64,000 nt of DNA from a virus. This document shows positions 1-5,769 of the stretch, piece after piece (positions within the stretch are counted from its first letter, which is position 1; every line of letters begins with the position of its first letter). Both the position numbers and the translations under genes were made by a program. Location of the stretch: the IMG/VR virus record IMGVR_UViG_3300002835_000131, positions 1-64,000 of that record; one strand, 5' to 3'. The notes under the pieces were generated by a model. That model searched no databases. It saw only the letters and a list, made by a program, of their open reading frames with translations, and was not told the origin of the DNA.

Positions 1-137
1 TAGGTGTAGAATTAGGTGAAAAAGATTTTGAAGAGTATAATGATGAGGATTTTGAATTAGATGAAGATGGAGATCCTGATATAGATATGTTAAAAGAATC
101 AAGTAAAATAGTAATAATTAATGGGGGTATGTTTTAA
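1..137 (+). CDS. 3' end of an acidic hypothetical protein (partial)
   Basis: The frame is open from the window edge (first complete codon at position 3) to a TAA at 135-137. The 44 visible residues are strongly acidic (16 Asp/Glu) and end in a short hydrophobic tail, IVIINGGMF. The gene starts outside the window. Its last codons form the left arm of a terminator hairpin. No family is recognised. Confidence 0.7.
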   Translation, partial: GVELGEKDFEEYNDEDFELDEDGDPDIDMLKESSKIVIINGGMF

Positions 138-146
138 CCCCCATTT
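120..146 (+). terminator. Intrinsic terminator overlapping a stop codon
   Basis: AATGGGGGT and ACCCCCATT form a 9-bp stem around the loop ATGTTTTA, followed by a T/A-rich run. The stem contains the last codons and stop of the preceding gene. The -33 TTTG of the next promoter begins within its right arm. Confidence 0.75.
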
Positions 147-175
147 GGCTTTTTAAATAATTTTTATTATATTTA
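144..175 (+). promoter_or_regulatory. Bacteroidota-type promoter P1
   Basis: TTTG at 144-147, a 20-nt spacer and TATATTTA at 168-175 match the TTTG / TAnnTTTG consensus of the Bacteroidota primary sigma factor. It would drive the gene at 220. Confidence 0.85.
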
Positions 176-219
176 AGTAATAAGAAAAAATAAGTTAAAC
201 AATTTAAAAAGAAAAAGAT

Positions 220-441
220 ATGAAAAATTATGAAATTTTAAGAAGTGATGTAAAGGAAATTATTGGTGATAAATTTTCTTGGTATAATGATAAGTATAGA
301 AGTGGTAAAAGAAGATTAAAATTTAGTTGGTTAAATGATGAGGATAGAGAGAAAGTGTATAATATTTTAAAAGATAAAGGTTATGATGTAAGAAATTATT
401 TTAATAATTTTGATAGATTAGTTGTTTATTTAAATGATTAA
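220..441 (+). CDS. Small early hypothetical protein, 73 aa
   Basis: No family is recognised. The protein is Lys/Asp-rich with two FSW motifs (residues about 19 and 35) and a central basic stretch (RSGKRRLK). The pattern of short strands and one helix (DREKVYNILKDKGY) suggests a compact alpha/beta fold. It sits alone behind promoter P1 with an A-rich leader containing AAGTTAAACAATTTAAAAA and the start context AAAGATATG that recurs before most early genes. There is no Shine-Dalgarno sequence. Confidence 0.65.
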   Translation: MKNYEILRSDVKEIIGDKFSWYNDKYRSGKRRLKFSWLNDEDREKVYNILKDKGYDVRNYFNNFDRLVVYLND

Positions 442-446
442 AAAGG

Positions 447-478
447 TTTGGAAAGTTAAATAATTTTTATTATATTTA
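447..478 (+). promoter_or_regulatory. Bacteroidota-type promoter P2
   Basis: TTTG at 447-450, 20-nt spacer, TATATTTA at 471-478. It starts just after the stop of the preceding gene and serves the gene at 530. Confidence 0.85.
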
Positions 479-529
479 AAATGTTAAGAAAATAAATAAG
501 TTAAACAATTTAAAAAAAAAGAAAAAGAT

Positions 530-925
530 ATGAAAAGATTAAGTAAATTTGAAGTTGAAAGTTTAGTAAATGTAGTAGTGAGTAAATTGGAAAAAATTGA
601 AAGTGAAAAATTTGAAAAAGAGTGTATTGAATTTGTTGATGAGTGGAATAAAGAGTTAGAGGAATTGAATAATGAAAGGAAAATTTGGGAAGATAAGTTT
701 AAGGAAAAAAAAGAAAAGATTAGGAAGGAGATAAAAGTAAAAGGATGGAAAGGTGTAGATGTTAATGAATGGTTTTGTGATAATAAGTTTGTTAGATTTA
801 ATGAAAGTAATTTTGTAGAATGGAGTGTAAGGGTTAAAATTATGGATGAAATTGTTATTAATTCTTTAAAAGATAATAATGTTGATAGTTTAATAGATAA
901 TTTAATAAATAAGTTTAAAAGTTAA
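530..925 (+). CDS. Small early charged helical protein, 131 aa
   Basis: No family is recognised. It is extremely Glu/Lys-rich. Residues about 20-75 read as one long amphipathic helix or coiled coil (for example ELEELNNERKIWEDKFKEKK). A conserved-looking tryptophan-containing segment (VKGWKGVDVNEWF) follows, then a second helical region. Monocistronic behind promoter P2 and ended by the hairpin at 933-960. The codons are almost purely A/T-ending, like the neighbouring small genes. Confidence 0.65.
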   Translation: MKRLSKFEVESLVNVVVSKLEKIESEKFEKECIEFVDEWNKELEELNNERKIWEDKFKEKKEKIRKEIKVKGWKGVDVNEWFCDNKFVRFNESNFVEWSVRVKIMDEIVINSLKDNNVDSLIDNLINKFKS

Positions 926-928
926 TTA

Positions 929-952
929 TTAAGGGAGGGTTAAATATGTTTG
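929..952 (+). repeat. 24-nt direct repeat, copy 1 (terminator-promoter module)
   Basis: The 24 nt at 929-952 recur exactly at 1547-1570. The copy contains the left arm of a hairpin, the loop and the TTTG of the following promoter. This indicates that terminator-promoter units were duplicated along with the small genes. Confidence 0.85.
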
Positions 953-960
953 ACCCTCCC
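933..960 (+). terminator. Terminator hairpin with promoter -33 element in its loop
   Basis: GGGAGGGT (933-940) pairs with ACCCTCCC (953-960). The loop TAAATATGTTTG carries the TTTG of the next promoter. A T-rich run (ATTAATTTTTATT) follows. Confidence 0.8.
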
Positions 961-980
961 ATTAATTTTTATTATATTTA
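949..980 (+). promoter_or_regulatory. Bacteroidota-type promoter P3
   Basis: TTTG at 949-952, 20-nt spacer, TATATTTA at 973-980. It overlaps the right half of the preceding terminator hairpin and serves the gene at 1020. Confidence 0.85.
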
Positions 981-1019
981 ATTATAAAGAAAATAAGTTA
1001 AACATTTAAAAAAAAAGAT

Positions 1020-1265
1020 ATGAAAAAATTTACACATGAGAATGTATTGGAGATTTTATTTAATAATGGAATTGATGATGAGTATTTTGAGAAGATGGAT
1101 GGTTTAGATAATAAGGAAATTGAGTATGGGAGTGAGGAGTGGTTGGATGTGTTAAGTGATATTGTGGGTAAGGATGTTTATAATGAGGATTTAAGTAAGG
1201 AGGATGATATTTTAATAAGTGAGTTTATAAGGATGTTGGGGGAAATGGAAATTAATTTAGTATAA
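1020..1265 (+). CDS. Small very acidic early protein, 81 aa
   Basis: No family is recognised. It has 23 Asp/Glu against 7 Lys/Arg in 81 residues, giving a large net negative charge, with regularly spaced hydrophobics suggesting a folded helical protein (HENVLEILFNNGIDDEYFEK). Small, strongly acidic early phage proteins are often DNA mimics that inhibit host nucleases or nucleoid proteins. That role is only a possibility here. Monocistronic behind promoter P3, followed at once by the UUCG hairpin at 1271. Confidence 0.65.
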   Translation: MKKFTHENVLEILFNNGIDDEYFEKMDGLDNKEIEYGSEEWLDVLSDIVGKDVYNEDLSKEDDILISEFIRMLGEMEINLV

Positions 1266-1268
1266 ATG

Positions 1269-1300
1269 TTTGGCCTTCGGGCCATTCTTTATTATATTTA
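1269..1300 (+). promoter_or_regulatory. Bacteroidota-type promoter P4
   Basis: TTTG at 1269-1272, 20-nt spacer, TATATTTA at 1293-1300. The spacer contains the hairpin at 1271-1284. It serves the gene at 1319. Confidence 0.85.
1271..1284 (+). terminator. UUCG-tetraloop hairpin inside a promoter spacer
   Basis: TGGCC-TTCG-GGCCA forms a 5-bp stem closed by the very stable C(UUCG)G tetraloop and is followed by the T-rich run TTCTTTATTATATTT. It is a plausible intrinsic terminator for the gene at 1020 and also the upstream part of the next promoter. An identical 14-mer recurs at 1851-1864. Confidence 0.7.
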
Positions 1301-1318
1301 ATTATAAAGAAAAAAGAT

Positions 1319-1540
1319 ATGAAAAAAGAAATGAAGTTTAAGATCGGTGATATGGTTAAACCTACAAATAAGGGTTGGGGTAAAAGATTTATTGGTAAAA
1401 TTTGTGATTGTTGGATGAATAAACCTGAAAATATCCAAATTAGAAATGGTGAAATTGTTTATATAGTAACACATCATAATTACAGAGGTAATATGGTAAT
1501 GACTTATCAGATTAAAGAATCTAATTTAGTTGCCCTATAA
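1319..1540 (+). CDS. Small early SH3-like-fold candidate, 73 aa
   Basis: No named family is assigned. The start (MKFKIGDMVKPTNKG) and the alternation of short beta strands with Gly and aromatic residues resemble small SH3-like barrel proteins. Only the pattern supports this. The ATG at 1319 is within AAAAGATATG, the usual early start context. Monocistronic behind promoter P4 and followed by a terminator-promoter module. Confidence 0.6.
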   Translation: MKKEMKFKIGDMVKPTNKGWGKRFIGKICDCWMNKPENIQIRNGEIVYIVTHHNYRGNMVMTYQIKESNLVAL

Positions 1541-1546
1541 CTTGTA

Positions 1547-1570
1547 TTAAGGGAGGGTTAAATATGTTTG
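1547..1570 (+). repeat. 24-nt direct repeat, copy 2
   Basis: Exact copy of 929-952. The sequence after it has diverged, so the hairpin here (1549-1578) has one G-T pair. Confidence 0.85.
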
Positions 1571-1578
1571 GCTCTCTT
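1549..1578 (+). terminator. Terminator hairpin with -33 element in its loop
   Basis: AAGGGAG (1549-1555) pairs with CTCTCTT (1572-1578) in seven pairs, one of them G-T. The loop holds the TTTG of promoter P5. The downstream sequence is T-rich. Confidence 0.6.
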
Positions 1579-1598
1579 ATTATTCTTTATTATATTTA
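1567..1598 (+). promoter_or_regulatory. Bacteroidota-type promoter P5
   Basis: TTTG at 1567-1570, 20-nt spacer, TATATTTA at 1591-1598. It serves the gene at 1640. Confidence 0.85.
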
Positions 1599-1639
1599 GT
1601 TATTAAGAAAATAAGTTAAACACTTTAAAAACAAAAGAT

Positions 1640-1843
1640 ATGGCAAATATGAGTTATTGTAGGTTCAGAAATACTTACTTAGATTTAATTGATTGTTCTA
1701 ATAATTTAAATGACAAAGATATGTCATTTGATGAAAAAATGGCTAAGAAGAATTTATTAGAATTGTGTAAGGAAATGATTGAAGATTATGAGTTTAATAA
1801 TTTAGGTGAGTTAGAAGATGATTTTGATGAGGTTTGGAGTTAA
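1640..1843 (+). CDS. Conserved small phage protein of the MSYCRF type, 67 aa
   Basis: The N-terminus MANMSYCRFRNTYLDLIDC and the following acidic helices (EKMAKKNLLELCKEMIEDYE) match a small conserved protein of unknown function that I recall from many phages with this characteristic MSYCRF.NT..DL..C opening. Two Cys (residues 7 and 19) lie in the conserved part. No biochemical role is known to me. Monocistronic behind promoter P5 and followed by the second UUCG hairpin. Confidence 0.7.
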   Translation: MANMSYCRFRNTYLDLIDCSNNLNDKDMSFDEKMAKKNLLELCKEMIEDYEFNNLGELEDDFDEVWS

Positions 1844-1848
1844 ATAAG

Positions 1849-1880
1849 TTTGGCCTTCGGGCCAATCTTTATTATATTTA
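1849..1880 (+). promoter_or_regulatory. Bacteroidota-type promoter P6
   Basis: TTTG at 1849-1852, 20-nt spacer containing a UUCG hairpin, TATATTTA at 1873-1880. It serves the gene at 1901. Confidence 0.85.
1851..1864 (+). terminator. UUCG-tetraloop hairpin, second copy
   Basis: TGGCC-TTCG-GGCCA, identical to 1271-1284 and in the same place relative to the promoter elements, followed by AATCTTTATTATATTT. Confidence 0.7.
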
Positions 1881-1900
1881 AATATAAAGAAAAAAAAGAT

Positions 1901-2224
1901 ATGACAAATCAATCGTATAAAATTATCTCTAAAGAAAATCATAAAAATATTTGTGATGCTTATTGTTTAGAATTAAATAATGAGACTTATAAAGGATTTA
2001 ATATTCAAACTAAAGGATATTTACTTTATAATGAAGGAAAAACATTTGATTTAAGTAATAATTTAATTAATAAGTATCTAAATTTTGATTTATGGTCAGA
2101 AATAAGAGATATTAATGGAGTATTCTTAAAAAGAATTGCAGGTTCTAATCAAGGACATTTAATTAATAGTTCTATAAATAGAGTAAAAAAATATATAGAT
2201 AATAATAGTCATAGGTTAAAATAA
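1901..2224 (+). CDS. Small early hypothetical protein, 107 aa
   Basis: No family is recognised. Opening residues are MTNQSYKIISKENHKN. The ATG at 1901 is chosen over an upstream in-frame codon at 1850 because the upstream stretch lies inside promoter P6 and its spacer hairpin, while 1901 has the standard AAAAAAGATATG context. The protein is Asn/Lys-rich with mixed alpha/beta character. Confidence 0.65.
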   Translation: MTNQSYKIISKENHKNICDAYCLELNNETYKGFNIQTKGYLLYNEGKTFDLSNNLINKYLNFDLWSEIRDINGVFLKRIAGSNQGHLINSSINRVKKYIDNNSHRLK

Positions 2225-2225
2225 G

Positions 2226-2257
2226 TTTGGCCTCGCCATGAATTGATGTTATATTTA
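2226..2257 (+). promoter_or_regulatory. Bacteroidota-type promoter P7
   Basis: TTTG at 2226-2229, 20-nt spacer, TATATTTA at 2250-2257. It serves the two-gene unit at 2276 and 2424. Confidence 0.85.
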
Positions 2258-2275
2258 GATATAAAGAAAAAAGAT

Positions 2276-2416
2276 ATGACAGTAGAAGAATTAATTGAAA
2301 AATTATCTAAAATTGAAGATAAAACAAAAGAAGTAATGCTTATAGGTGATACTAAAGAGTGGATAAATCATAGGATTAAAGAAAAAGAGAATTGTATAGT
2401 TTTATATAATAATTAA
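2276..2416 (+). CDS. Very small early protein, 46 aa
   Basis: ATG at 2276 in the context AAAAAAGATATG, TAA at 2414-2416. It begins MTVEELIEKLSKIEDKTKEV, the opening of a common group of small phage proteins (MTVxELIxxLxxL...) of unknown function. Its position 18 nt after promoter P7 strongly supports it as a real gene despite its length. Confidence 0.7.
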   Translation: MTVEELIEKLSKIEDKTKEVMLIGDTKEWINHRIKEKENCIVLYNN

Positions 2417-2423
2417 ATAAGAT

Positions 2424-2597
2424 ATGAATATAAGAAAACAATTTATGGATGATTTAATATTAAATCAAGACCATGAAATTTTAGAAACTGTTATTAACTC
2501 TATATGTGAAGAGTTGAGTAAAGAAGGATTTGATAAAGATGATATTAATAAATTTGTATTGGTTAAGGTTAAAGAATATTTGGCCTCGGTAAAATAA
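2424..2597 (+). CDS. Very small early protein, 57 aa
   Basis: ATG at 2424 (AATAAGATATG), seven nt after the stop of the 46-aa gene, so the two are probably cotranscribed from P7. It is helical and acidic (ETVINSICEELSKEGFDKDD). The last four codons (Leu-Ala-Ser-Val) overlap the TTTGGCC of the next promoter. No family is recognised. Confidence 0.6.
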   Translation: MNIRKQFMDDLILNQDHEILETVINSICEELSKEGFDKDDINKFVLVKVKEYLASVK

Positions 2598-2610
2598 GAT
2601 GTTATATTTA
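2579..2610 (+). promoter_or_regulatory. Bacteroidota-type promoter P8
   Basis: TTTG at 2579-2582 lies inside the 3' end of the 57-aa gene. Then a 20-nt spacer and TATATTTA at 2603-2610. It serves the gene at 2651. Confidence 0.8.
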
Positions 2611-2650
2611 GGTATAAAGAAAATAAGTTAAACATTTAAAAAAAAAAGAT

Positions 2651-2836
2651 ATGGGAAGTACAGTATTTGCAGTTTCAGATTTTGAAGGATCATTTGAAGA
2701 ATTAGTTCATATTGATAATGTCAATATAATTGAGTATATTGAAGAAGGATATGATGGTGGTTTACCAAGTGTTAAAGTAATGGACCATGGTAAAGAAGAT
2801 ACTTGGTTTTATATTGATTTAGTAGAAATTGATTAA
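2651..2836 (+). CDS. Small early acidic protein, 61 aa
   Basis: No family is recognised. MGSTVFAVSDFEGSFEELVH opens an acidic beta-rich protein ending in DTWFYIDLVEID. The leader repeats the AAGTTAAACATTTAAAAAA element seen before the genes at 220, 530, 1020 and 1640. Monocistronic behind promoter P8. Confidence 0.6.
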   Translation: MGSTVFAVSDFEGSFEELVHIDNVNIIEYIEEGYDGGLPSVKVMDHGKEDTWFYIDLVEID

Positions 2837-2840
2837 TTTG

Positions 2841-2872
2841 TTTGGAATCCCAATTAATTGATGTTATATTTA
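2841..2872 (+). promoter_or_regulatory. Bacteroidota-type promoter P9
   Basis: TTTG at 2841-2844, 20-nt spacer, TATATTTA at 2865-2872. It serves the gene at 2889. Confidence 0.85.
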
Positions 2873-2888
2873 GTTAAATAAGAAAAAT

Positions 2889-3104
2889 ATGATAAAAAGA
2901 GACGAAAAAGTATTAAATATAATCAATCTATGTAAAGATATCGATATTGATGGCGAAACAACTGAATATATTTTAGAAAAGATTGGAATGACTAACCAAA
3001 TGTTACGCCAATTGGTGATGAATAATCCACAATCAGATACAATCGATTTATTAAATGAAAAAATCGAATTGGATAATCAACGACTTAGTAATTATCAAGG
3101 TTAA
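2889..3104 (+). CDS. Small early helical protein, 71 aa
   Basis: No family is recognised. All-helical with a possible helix-turn-helix-like stretch (ETTEYILEKIGMTNQMLRQL, residues about 24-43), which would fit a DNA-binding regulator. The match is by pattern only. Start context is AAGAAAAATATG. Monocistronic behind promoter P9. Confidence 0.6.
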   Translation: MIKRDEKVLNIINLCKDIDIDGETTEYILEKIGMTNQMLRQLVMNNPQSDTIDLLNEKIELDNQRLSNYQG

Positions 3105-3109
3105 ATTTG

Positions 3110-3141
3110 TTTGGCCTCGCTAATAATTGATGTTATATTTA
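3110..3141 (+). promoter_or_regulatory. Bacteroidota-type promoter P10
   Basis: TTTG at 3110-3113, 20-nt spacer, TATATTTA at 3134-3141. It serves the gene at 3163. Confidence 0.85.
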
Positions 3142-3162
3142 GGTATAAGAAAAAATAAAGAT

Positions 3163-3411
3163 ATGATACACGAAACAGAATTAAAATCAGGTTACTTCAT
3201 TTATGGTAACAAAGGTAATGTGTGGGAAAACACATCACACATTTACAAATCAGGTCAAGGTAACTTATGTGGTACACCAGCGCTTGCAACTAACCATGCC
3301 AAGTTTAATGGAATTAAAGTGGCGGGTTGTGTAAAGTGTAGTGAAGAGTATAGTGAGTTAATGGAACATCAATATTGGATTGATAAAAAAGAAGATTTGA
3401 TGGAAGGTTAA
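3163..3411 (+). CDS. Small early Cys-containing protein, 82 aa
   Basis: No named family. Residues about 35-62 contain NLCGTPALATNHAKF and GCVKCSEEY, giving Cys and His residues that could bind a metal. The ATG at 3163 (AAAGATATG) is preferred over an in-frame codon at 3127 that lies inside the promoter. GC content is slightly higher than in the preceding small genes. Monocistronic behind P10. Confidence 0.65.
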   Translation: MIHETELKSGYFIYGNKGNVWENTSHIYKSGQGNLCGTPALATNHAKFNGIKVAGCVKCSEEYSELMEHQYWIDKKEDLMEG

Positions 3412-3416
3412 ACAGG

Positions 3417-3448
3417 TTTGGCCCTCCGGGGTAAGGATGTTATATTTA
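3417..3448 (+). promoter_or_regulatory. Bacteroidota-type promoter P11
   Basis: TTTG at 3417-3420, 20-nt spacer with a GGCCCTCCGGGG half-hairpin, TATATTTA at 3441-3448. It serves the ATPase gene at 3475. Confidence 0.85.
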
Positions 3449-3474
3449 AGTATTAAGAAATTAAAGAAAAAGAT

Positions 3475-4359
3475 ATGAACCAAACACAAACTAAAAGACG
3501 CGGTAGACCGTCTAAAAAGAAGGTAGCACAAAATGTCACATACACGCCATCGTTAATTGATTTCTCAGCTATAACTAAGTTAAACAACTTAAATGTCGAT
3601 CCTAAAATGATGGAGACAATGAAGTCAGGTCTAGCATTAGATCACTTTGTAAGTTATGAGGGTGGAGTACCGAGCGCTTCAAATATGATGATTATAGGTG
3701 ATCCGGGTGTAGGTAAAACAACATTGTTATTAGATCTATTAGCCGCGGTACAGAATAAAAGCCGTAAATGCTTATTTATATCAGGTGAAATGGGCCGTAA
3801 GCAAATGTTTAAATACACACAACGGTTTCCACAGTTTGGTATTGTAGACACTTTATTTATGAGTGACTATATGAATCACAACACTAAGGATGTAATTGAA
3901 CAGGCGCTTAACATTGGATATGATTTAGTTTTAATTGATTCTATCGCTGAAATTATTGATGGGGTTAGAGATGATAACAATTGGGATAGAAAAATTGCCG
4001 AGTCATGGTTAGTAGATGTTTGTGTTAACAATAATAAAGGTGATAACAAAGGAAATAAGTACACATCGTTTCTACTGATTCAACAAGTTACTAAAGCGGG
4101 TGTGTTTGTGGGTTCGAATAAGCTGAAACACTTAACAGACGCAATGTTAGAAATGAGACGTGAGTCGGATAGAAATGGTGGTGGTACATATTTAACATTT
4201 ACTAAGAATAGAAACGGTGAGGCTGGAATGAGAATGAGTTTTCAATTAACAGGCACACAAATATATTACGGCACAATTGAAATTGATTCTGATGGATCAG
4301 ATGAGGAGTTGGAATTAGAAATAACCAACCCGGAGTATCAAAACATTATTTTTTCTTAA
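3475..4359 (+). CDS. RecA-superfamily ATPase, RadA/DnaB type
   Basis: Residues about 70-290 form a RecA-type ATPase core. Walker A is GDPGVGKTT (residues about 76-84), the Walker B strand is LVLIDSIAE (about 151), followed by a LLIQQVTK strand (about 198) and KNRNG (about 244), which corresponds to the KNRFG motif of RadA/Sms. RadA proteins are hexameric branch-migration helicases, and the same fold serves DnaB and some phage helicase loaders. A lone RecA core without RadA's zinc finger or Lon-like domain suggests a replication or recombination accessory role. The N-terminus TKRRGRPSKKK resembles an AT-hook, unusual for this family and perhaps suited to an AT-rich genome. Monocistronic behind P11, ended by a structured terminator. 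Confidence 0.8.
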   Translation: MNQTQTKRRGRPSKKKVAQNVTYTPSLIDFSAITKLNNLNVDPKMMETMKSGLALDHFVSYEGGVPSASNMMIIGDPGVGKTTLLLDLLAAVQNKSRKCLFISGEMGRKQMFKYTQRFPQFGIVDTLFMSDYMNHNTKDVIEQALNIGYDLVLIDSIAEIIDGVRDDNNWDRKIAESWLVDVCVNNNKGDNKGNKYTSFLLIQQVTKAGVFVGSNKLKHLTDAMLEMRRESDRNGGGTYLTFTKNRNGEAGMRMSFQLTGTQIYYGTIEIDSDGSDEELELEITNPEYQNIIFS

Positions 4360-4364
4360 TATCT

Positions 4365-4411
4365 GAGGTAATTGGTCCTGGCGCGTTTCATATCCGCCCA
4401 GGGCTAACCTC
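4365..4411 (+). terminator. Structured terminator after the ATPase gene
   Basis: GAGGT (4365-4369) pairs with ACCTC (4407-4411). An inner CCTGG (4377-4381) pairs with CCAGG (4398-4402), extended by CG/CG around TTTCATATC. It lies between the ATPase stop and promoter P12. Confidence 0.6.
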
Positions 4412-4414
4412 TTG

Positions 4415-4446
4415 TTTGGCCTCCCGATCAATTGATGTTATATTTA
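4415..4446 (+). promoter_or_regulatory. Bacteroidota-type promoter P12
   Basis: TTTG at 4415-4418, 20-nt spacer, TATATTTA at 4439-4446. It serves the gene at 4465. Confidence 0.85.
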
Positions 4447-4464
4447 ATTATAAAGAAAAAAGAT

Positions 4465-4698
4465 ATGACAAACACAAACACTATCATCAAACAATTTTTA
4501 AAATTAAATTTTCCTAAACAGTTTATTTATTTTAATAATCCAAAATCAATTAAAATTCAATTACCAAACACAATTTCTGAATCATTAATTAATTTTTTAC
4601 AATCTCAAAATATTCAATTTAATTCAACACAACCTGAATTAATTCAATATCAATTAACATTTATTAAAAACATGACTCAAATCATAATTAATAAATAA
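4465..4698 (+). CDS. Small early hypothetical protein, 77 aa
   Basis: No family is recognised. Rich in Asn, Gln, Ile and Thr with few charges (MTNTNTIIKQFLKLNFPKQF), unlike the charged neighbouring early proteins. The ATG at 4465 has the AAAAAGATATG context. The in-frame codon at 4432 is inside promoter P12 and is rejected. Confidence 0.6.
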   Translation: MTNTNTIIKQFLKLNFPKQFIYFNNPKSIKIQLPNTISESLINFLQSQNIQFNSTQPELIQYQLTFIKNMTQIIINK

Positions 4699-4702
4699 AA
4701 AA

Positions 4703-4734
4703 TTTGGCTTCCGGGTCAATTGATGTTATATTTA
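4703..4734 (+). promoter_or_regulatory. Bacteroidota-type promoter P13
   Basis: TTTG at 4703-4706, 20-nt spacer, TATATTTA at 4727-4734. It serves the gene at 4757. Confidence 0.85.
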
Positions 4735-4756
4735 GATATAATAAGAAAATAAAGAT

Positions 4757-5191
4757 ATGAAAAAAGAAATTATTATTGCTCAAAAAAACAAAGATTTAAT
4801 CATCACAAACTATAGTGGTGATAGTATGTGTGGTGAAGGTAAGTACAGAGTTATAACAAAATGTAAAGCTGGGTTTATGGTTACAAGTGTTAAACAGGCT
4901 AAAAGTGCGATTGATGTGTTTCGTAGTTATAAAATTAAACATGTACATTCGATTGCTTTTATAAAAGAAAATGATAAGTTAGGTGGGTATGATTTTATGG
5001 TTTACGCTCGTGTAGGTAAAAAAGTATGGATTGAGGAAGATTTATTACGTGAGTTAGAGATAGGTGATATTAATCAGAGTCTATATAATACAGCTTTATA
5101 TTCTCAAGAACAATACAATAAAGTAAATGCTAAGTCATGGGCAAGTAAAGCATATGTGATGAATGGTTCGTTTGAATTTAGTGAGGCCTGA
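4757..5191 (+). CDS. Early hypothetical protein, 144 aa
   Basis: No family is recognised. Mixed alpha/beta, beginning MKKEIIIAQKNKDLIITNYS, with Cys at about residues 25 and 36 and a C-terminal half of helices (WIEEDLLRELEIGDINQSLY). The size and regular strand pattern suggest a stable globular domain. It ends with TGA, which shows that TGA functions as a stop in this genome. Monocistronic behind P13. Confidence 0.65.
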   Translation: MKKEIIIAQKNKDLIITNYSGDSMCGEGKYRVITKCKAGFMVTSVKQAKSAIDVFRSYKIKHVHSIAFIKENDKLGGYDFMVYARVGKKVWIEEDLLRELEIGDINQSLYNTALYSQEQYNKVNAKSWASKAYVMNGSFEFSEA

Positions 5192-5223
5192 TTTGGCCTC
5201 GCTAATAATTGATGTTATATTTA
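5192..5223 (+). promoter_or_regulatory. Bacteroidota-type promoter P14
   Basis: TTTG at 5192-5195 immediately after the preceding stop, 20-nt spacer, TATATTTA at 5216-5223. It serves the interrupted gene at 5243 and the genes after it. Confidence 0.85.
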
Positions 5224-5242
5224 GGTATAATAAGAAACAGAT

Positions 5243-5377
5243 ATGAAAATATTAAACATTTTAGATATACCAGGTAACGAGTTAGTAGAAGTGTTATGAA
5301 TCGATGATAATGAAATCGAGTTAATACCGATACAAGAGTTTATTAGTAAGTATGGAGTAGACAAATTAAATAAATAA
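5243..5377 (+). pseudogene. Small early gene interrupted by an in-frame TGA
   Basis: ATG at 5243 follows promoter P14 in the normal context (AAACAGATATG). The frame encodes 18 residues (MKILNILDIPGNELVEVL), meets TGA at 5297-5299, then continues for 25 good codons (IDDNEIELIPIQEFISKYGV...) to TAA at 5375-5377. A single TGG-to-TGA change would explain it. A truncated gene, programmed readthrough and a sequencing error remain possible. Genome-wide recoding of TGA is unlikely because neighbouring genes end in TGA. Confidence 0.6.
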
Positions 5378-5380
5378 GAT

Positions 5381-5575
5381 ATGAATATAATAAAATTAGA
5401 AACAAGAACAACCACAACGTTTGAGGTGTATTATGAAAGGTATAATTACACAGTGGTTAAAGAACAGTTAAGTAAAAACACATTTAAGTATATTGTAATA
5501 GAAAGTTTTGATCAACCACTTGATGATGACTTTAAATCAAGGTTAGTGATGGAACTAGAAAGTGTAATTGGTTAA
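5381..5575 (+). CDS. Small early hypothetical protein, 64 aa
   Basis: No family is recognised. Beta-rich (TTTTFEVYYERYNYTVVKEQ, then FKYIVIESF), probably one small sheet. It starts three nt after the interrupted gene (AATAAGATATG) and is cotranscribed from P14. Confidence 0.6.
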   Translation: MNIIKLETRTTTTFEVYYERYNYTVVKEQLSKNTFKYIVIESFDQPLDDDFKSRLVMELESVIG

Positions 5576-5577
5576 CC

Positions 5578-5733
5578 ATGAAAAAAACAATCACACTATT
5601 AGCATTACTAATTGGATTATTAATGTTAACACAATCATGTTCATCACGTCGTTATTATAAACGTCATAAACCTAAACAAGCATGTAAGGGCGGTGACTGG
5701 GGAGGTAATTTAATGGAAAAACGTATATGGTAA
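5578..5733 (+). CDS. Small lipoprotein, 51 aa
   Basis: ATG at 5578-5580, TAA at 5731-5733. MKKTITLLALLIGLLMLTQSC is a signal peptide with a lipobox-like Cys at residue 21, followed by a basic, Arg/Tyr/Lys-rich mature part of about 30 residues. It should be an envelope lipoprotein facing the periplasm. Small phage lipoproteins can act in superinfection exclusion, which is only inferred here. Two nt separate it from the preceding gene. Confidence 0.7.
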   Translation: MKKTITLLALLIGLLMLTQSCSSRRYYKRHKPKQACKGGDWGGNLMEKRIW

Positions 5734-5737
5734 TTTG

Positions 5738-5769
5738 TTTGGCTCACCAATAATAGTTTATTATATTTA
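5738..5769 (+). promoter_or_regulatory. Bacteroidota-type promoter P15
   Basis: TTTG at 5738-5741, 20-nt spacer, TATATTTA at 5762-5769. It serves the genes at 5790, 5957 and 6038. Confidence 0.85.

Noticed and set aside
929-1598. CRISPR array from repeated early motifs
   Set aside because: Repeats are promoters and hairpins spaced by genes of varying length, not short regular spacers, and no cas genes are present.
1850-1900. Upstream start for the gene at 1901
   Set aside because: The extension would be translated from inside promoter P6 and its hairpin, before the transcript starts.
5243-5377. Genome-wide reassignment of TGA to Trp
   Set aside because: Several intact genes end in TGA at expected positions (4757-5191, 13619-13960, 29829-30758, 53841-54230), so TGA is a normal stop.
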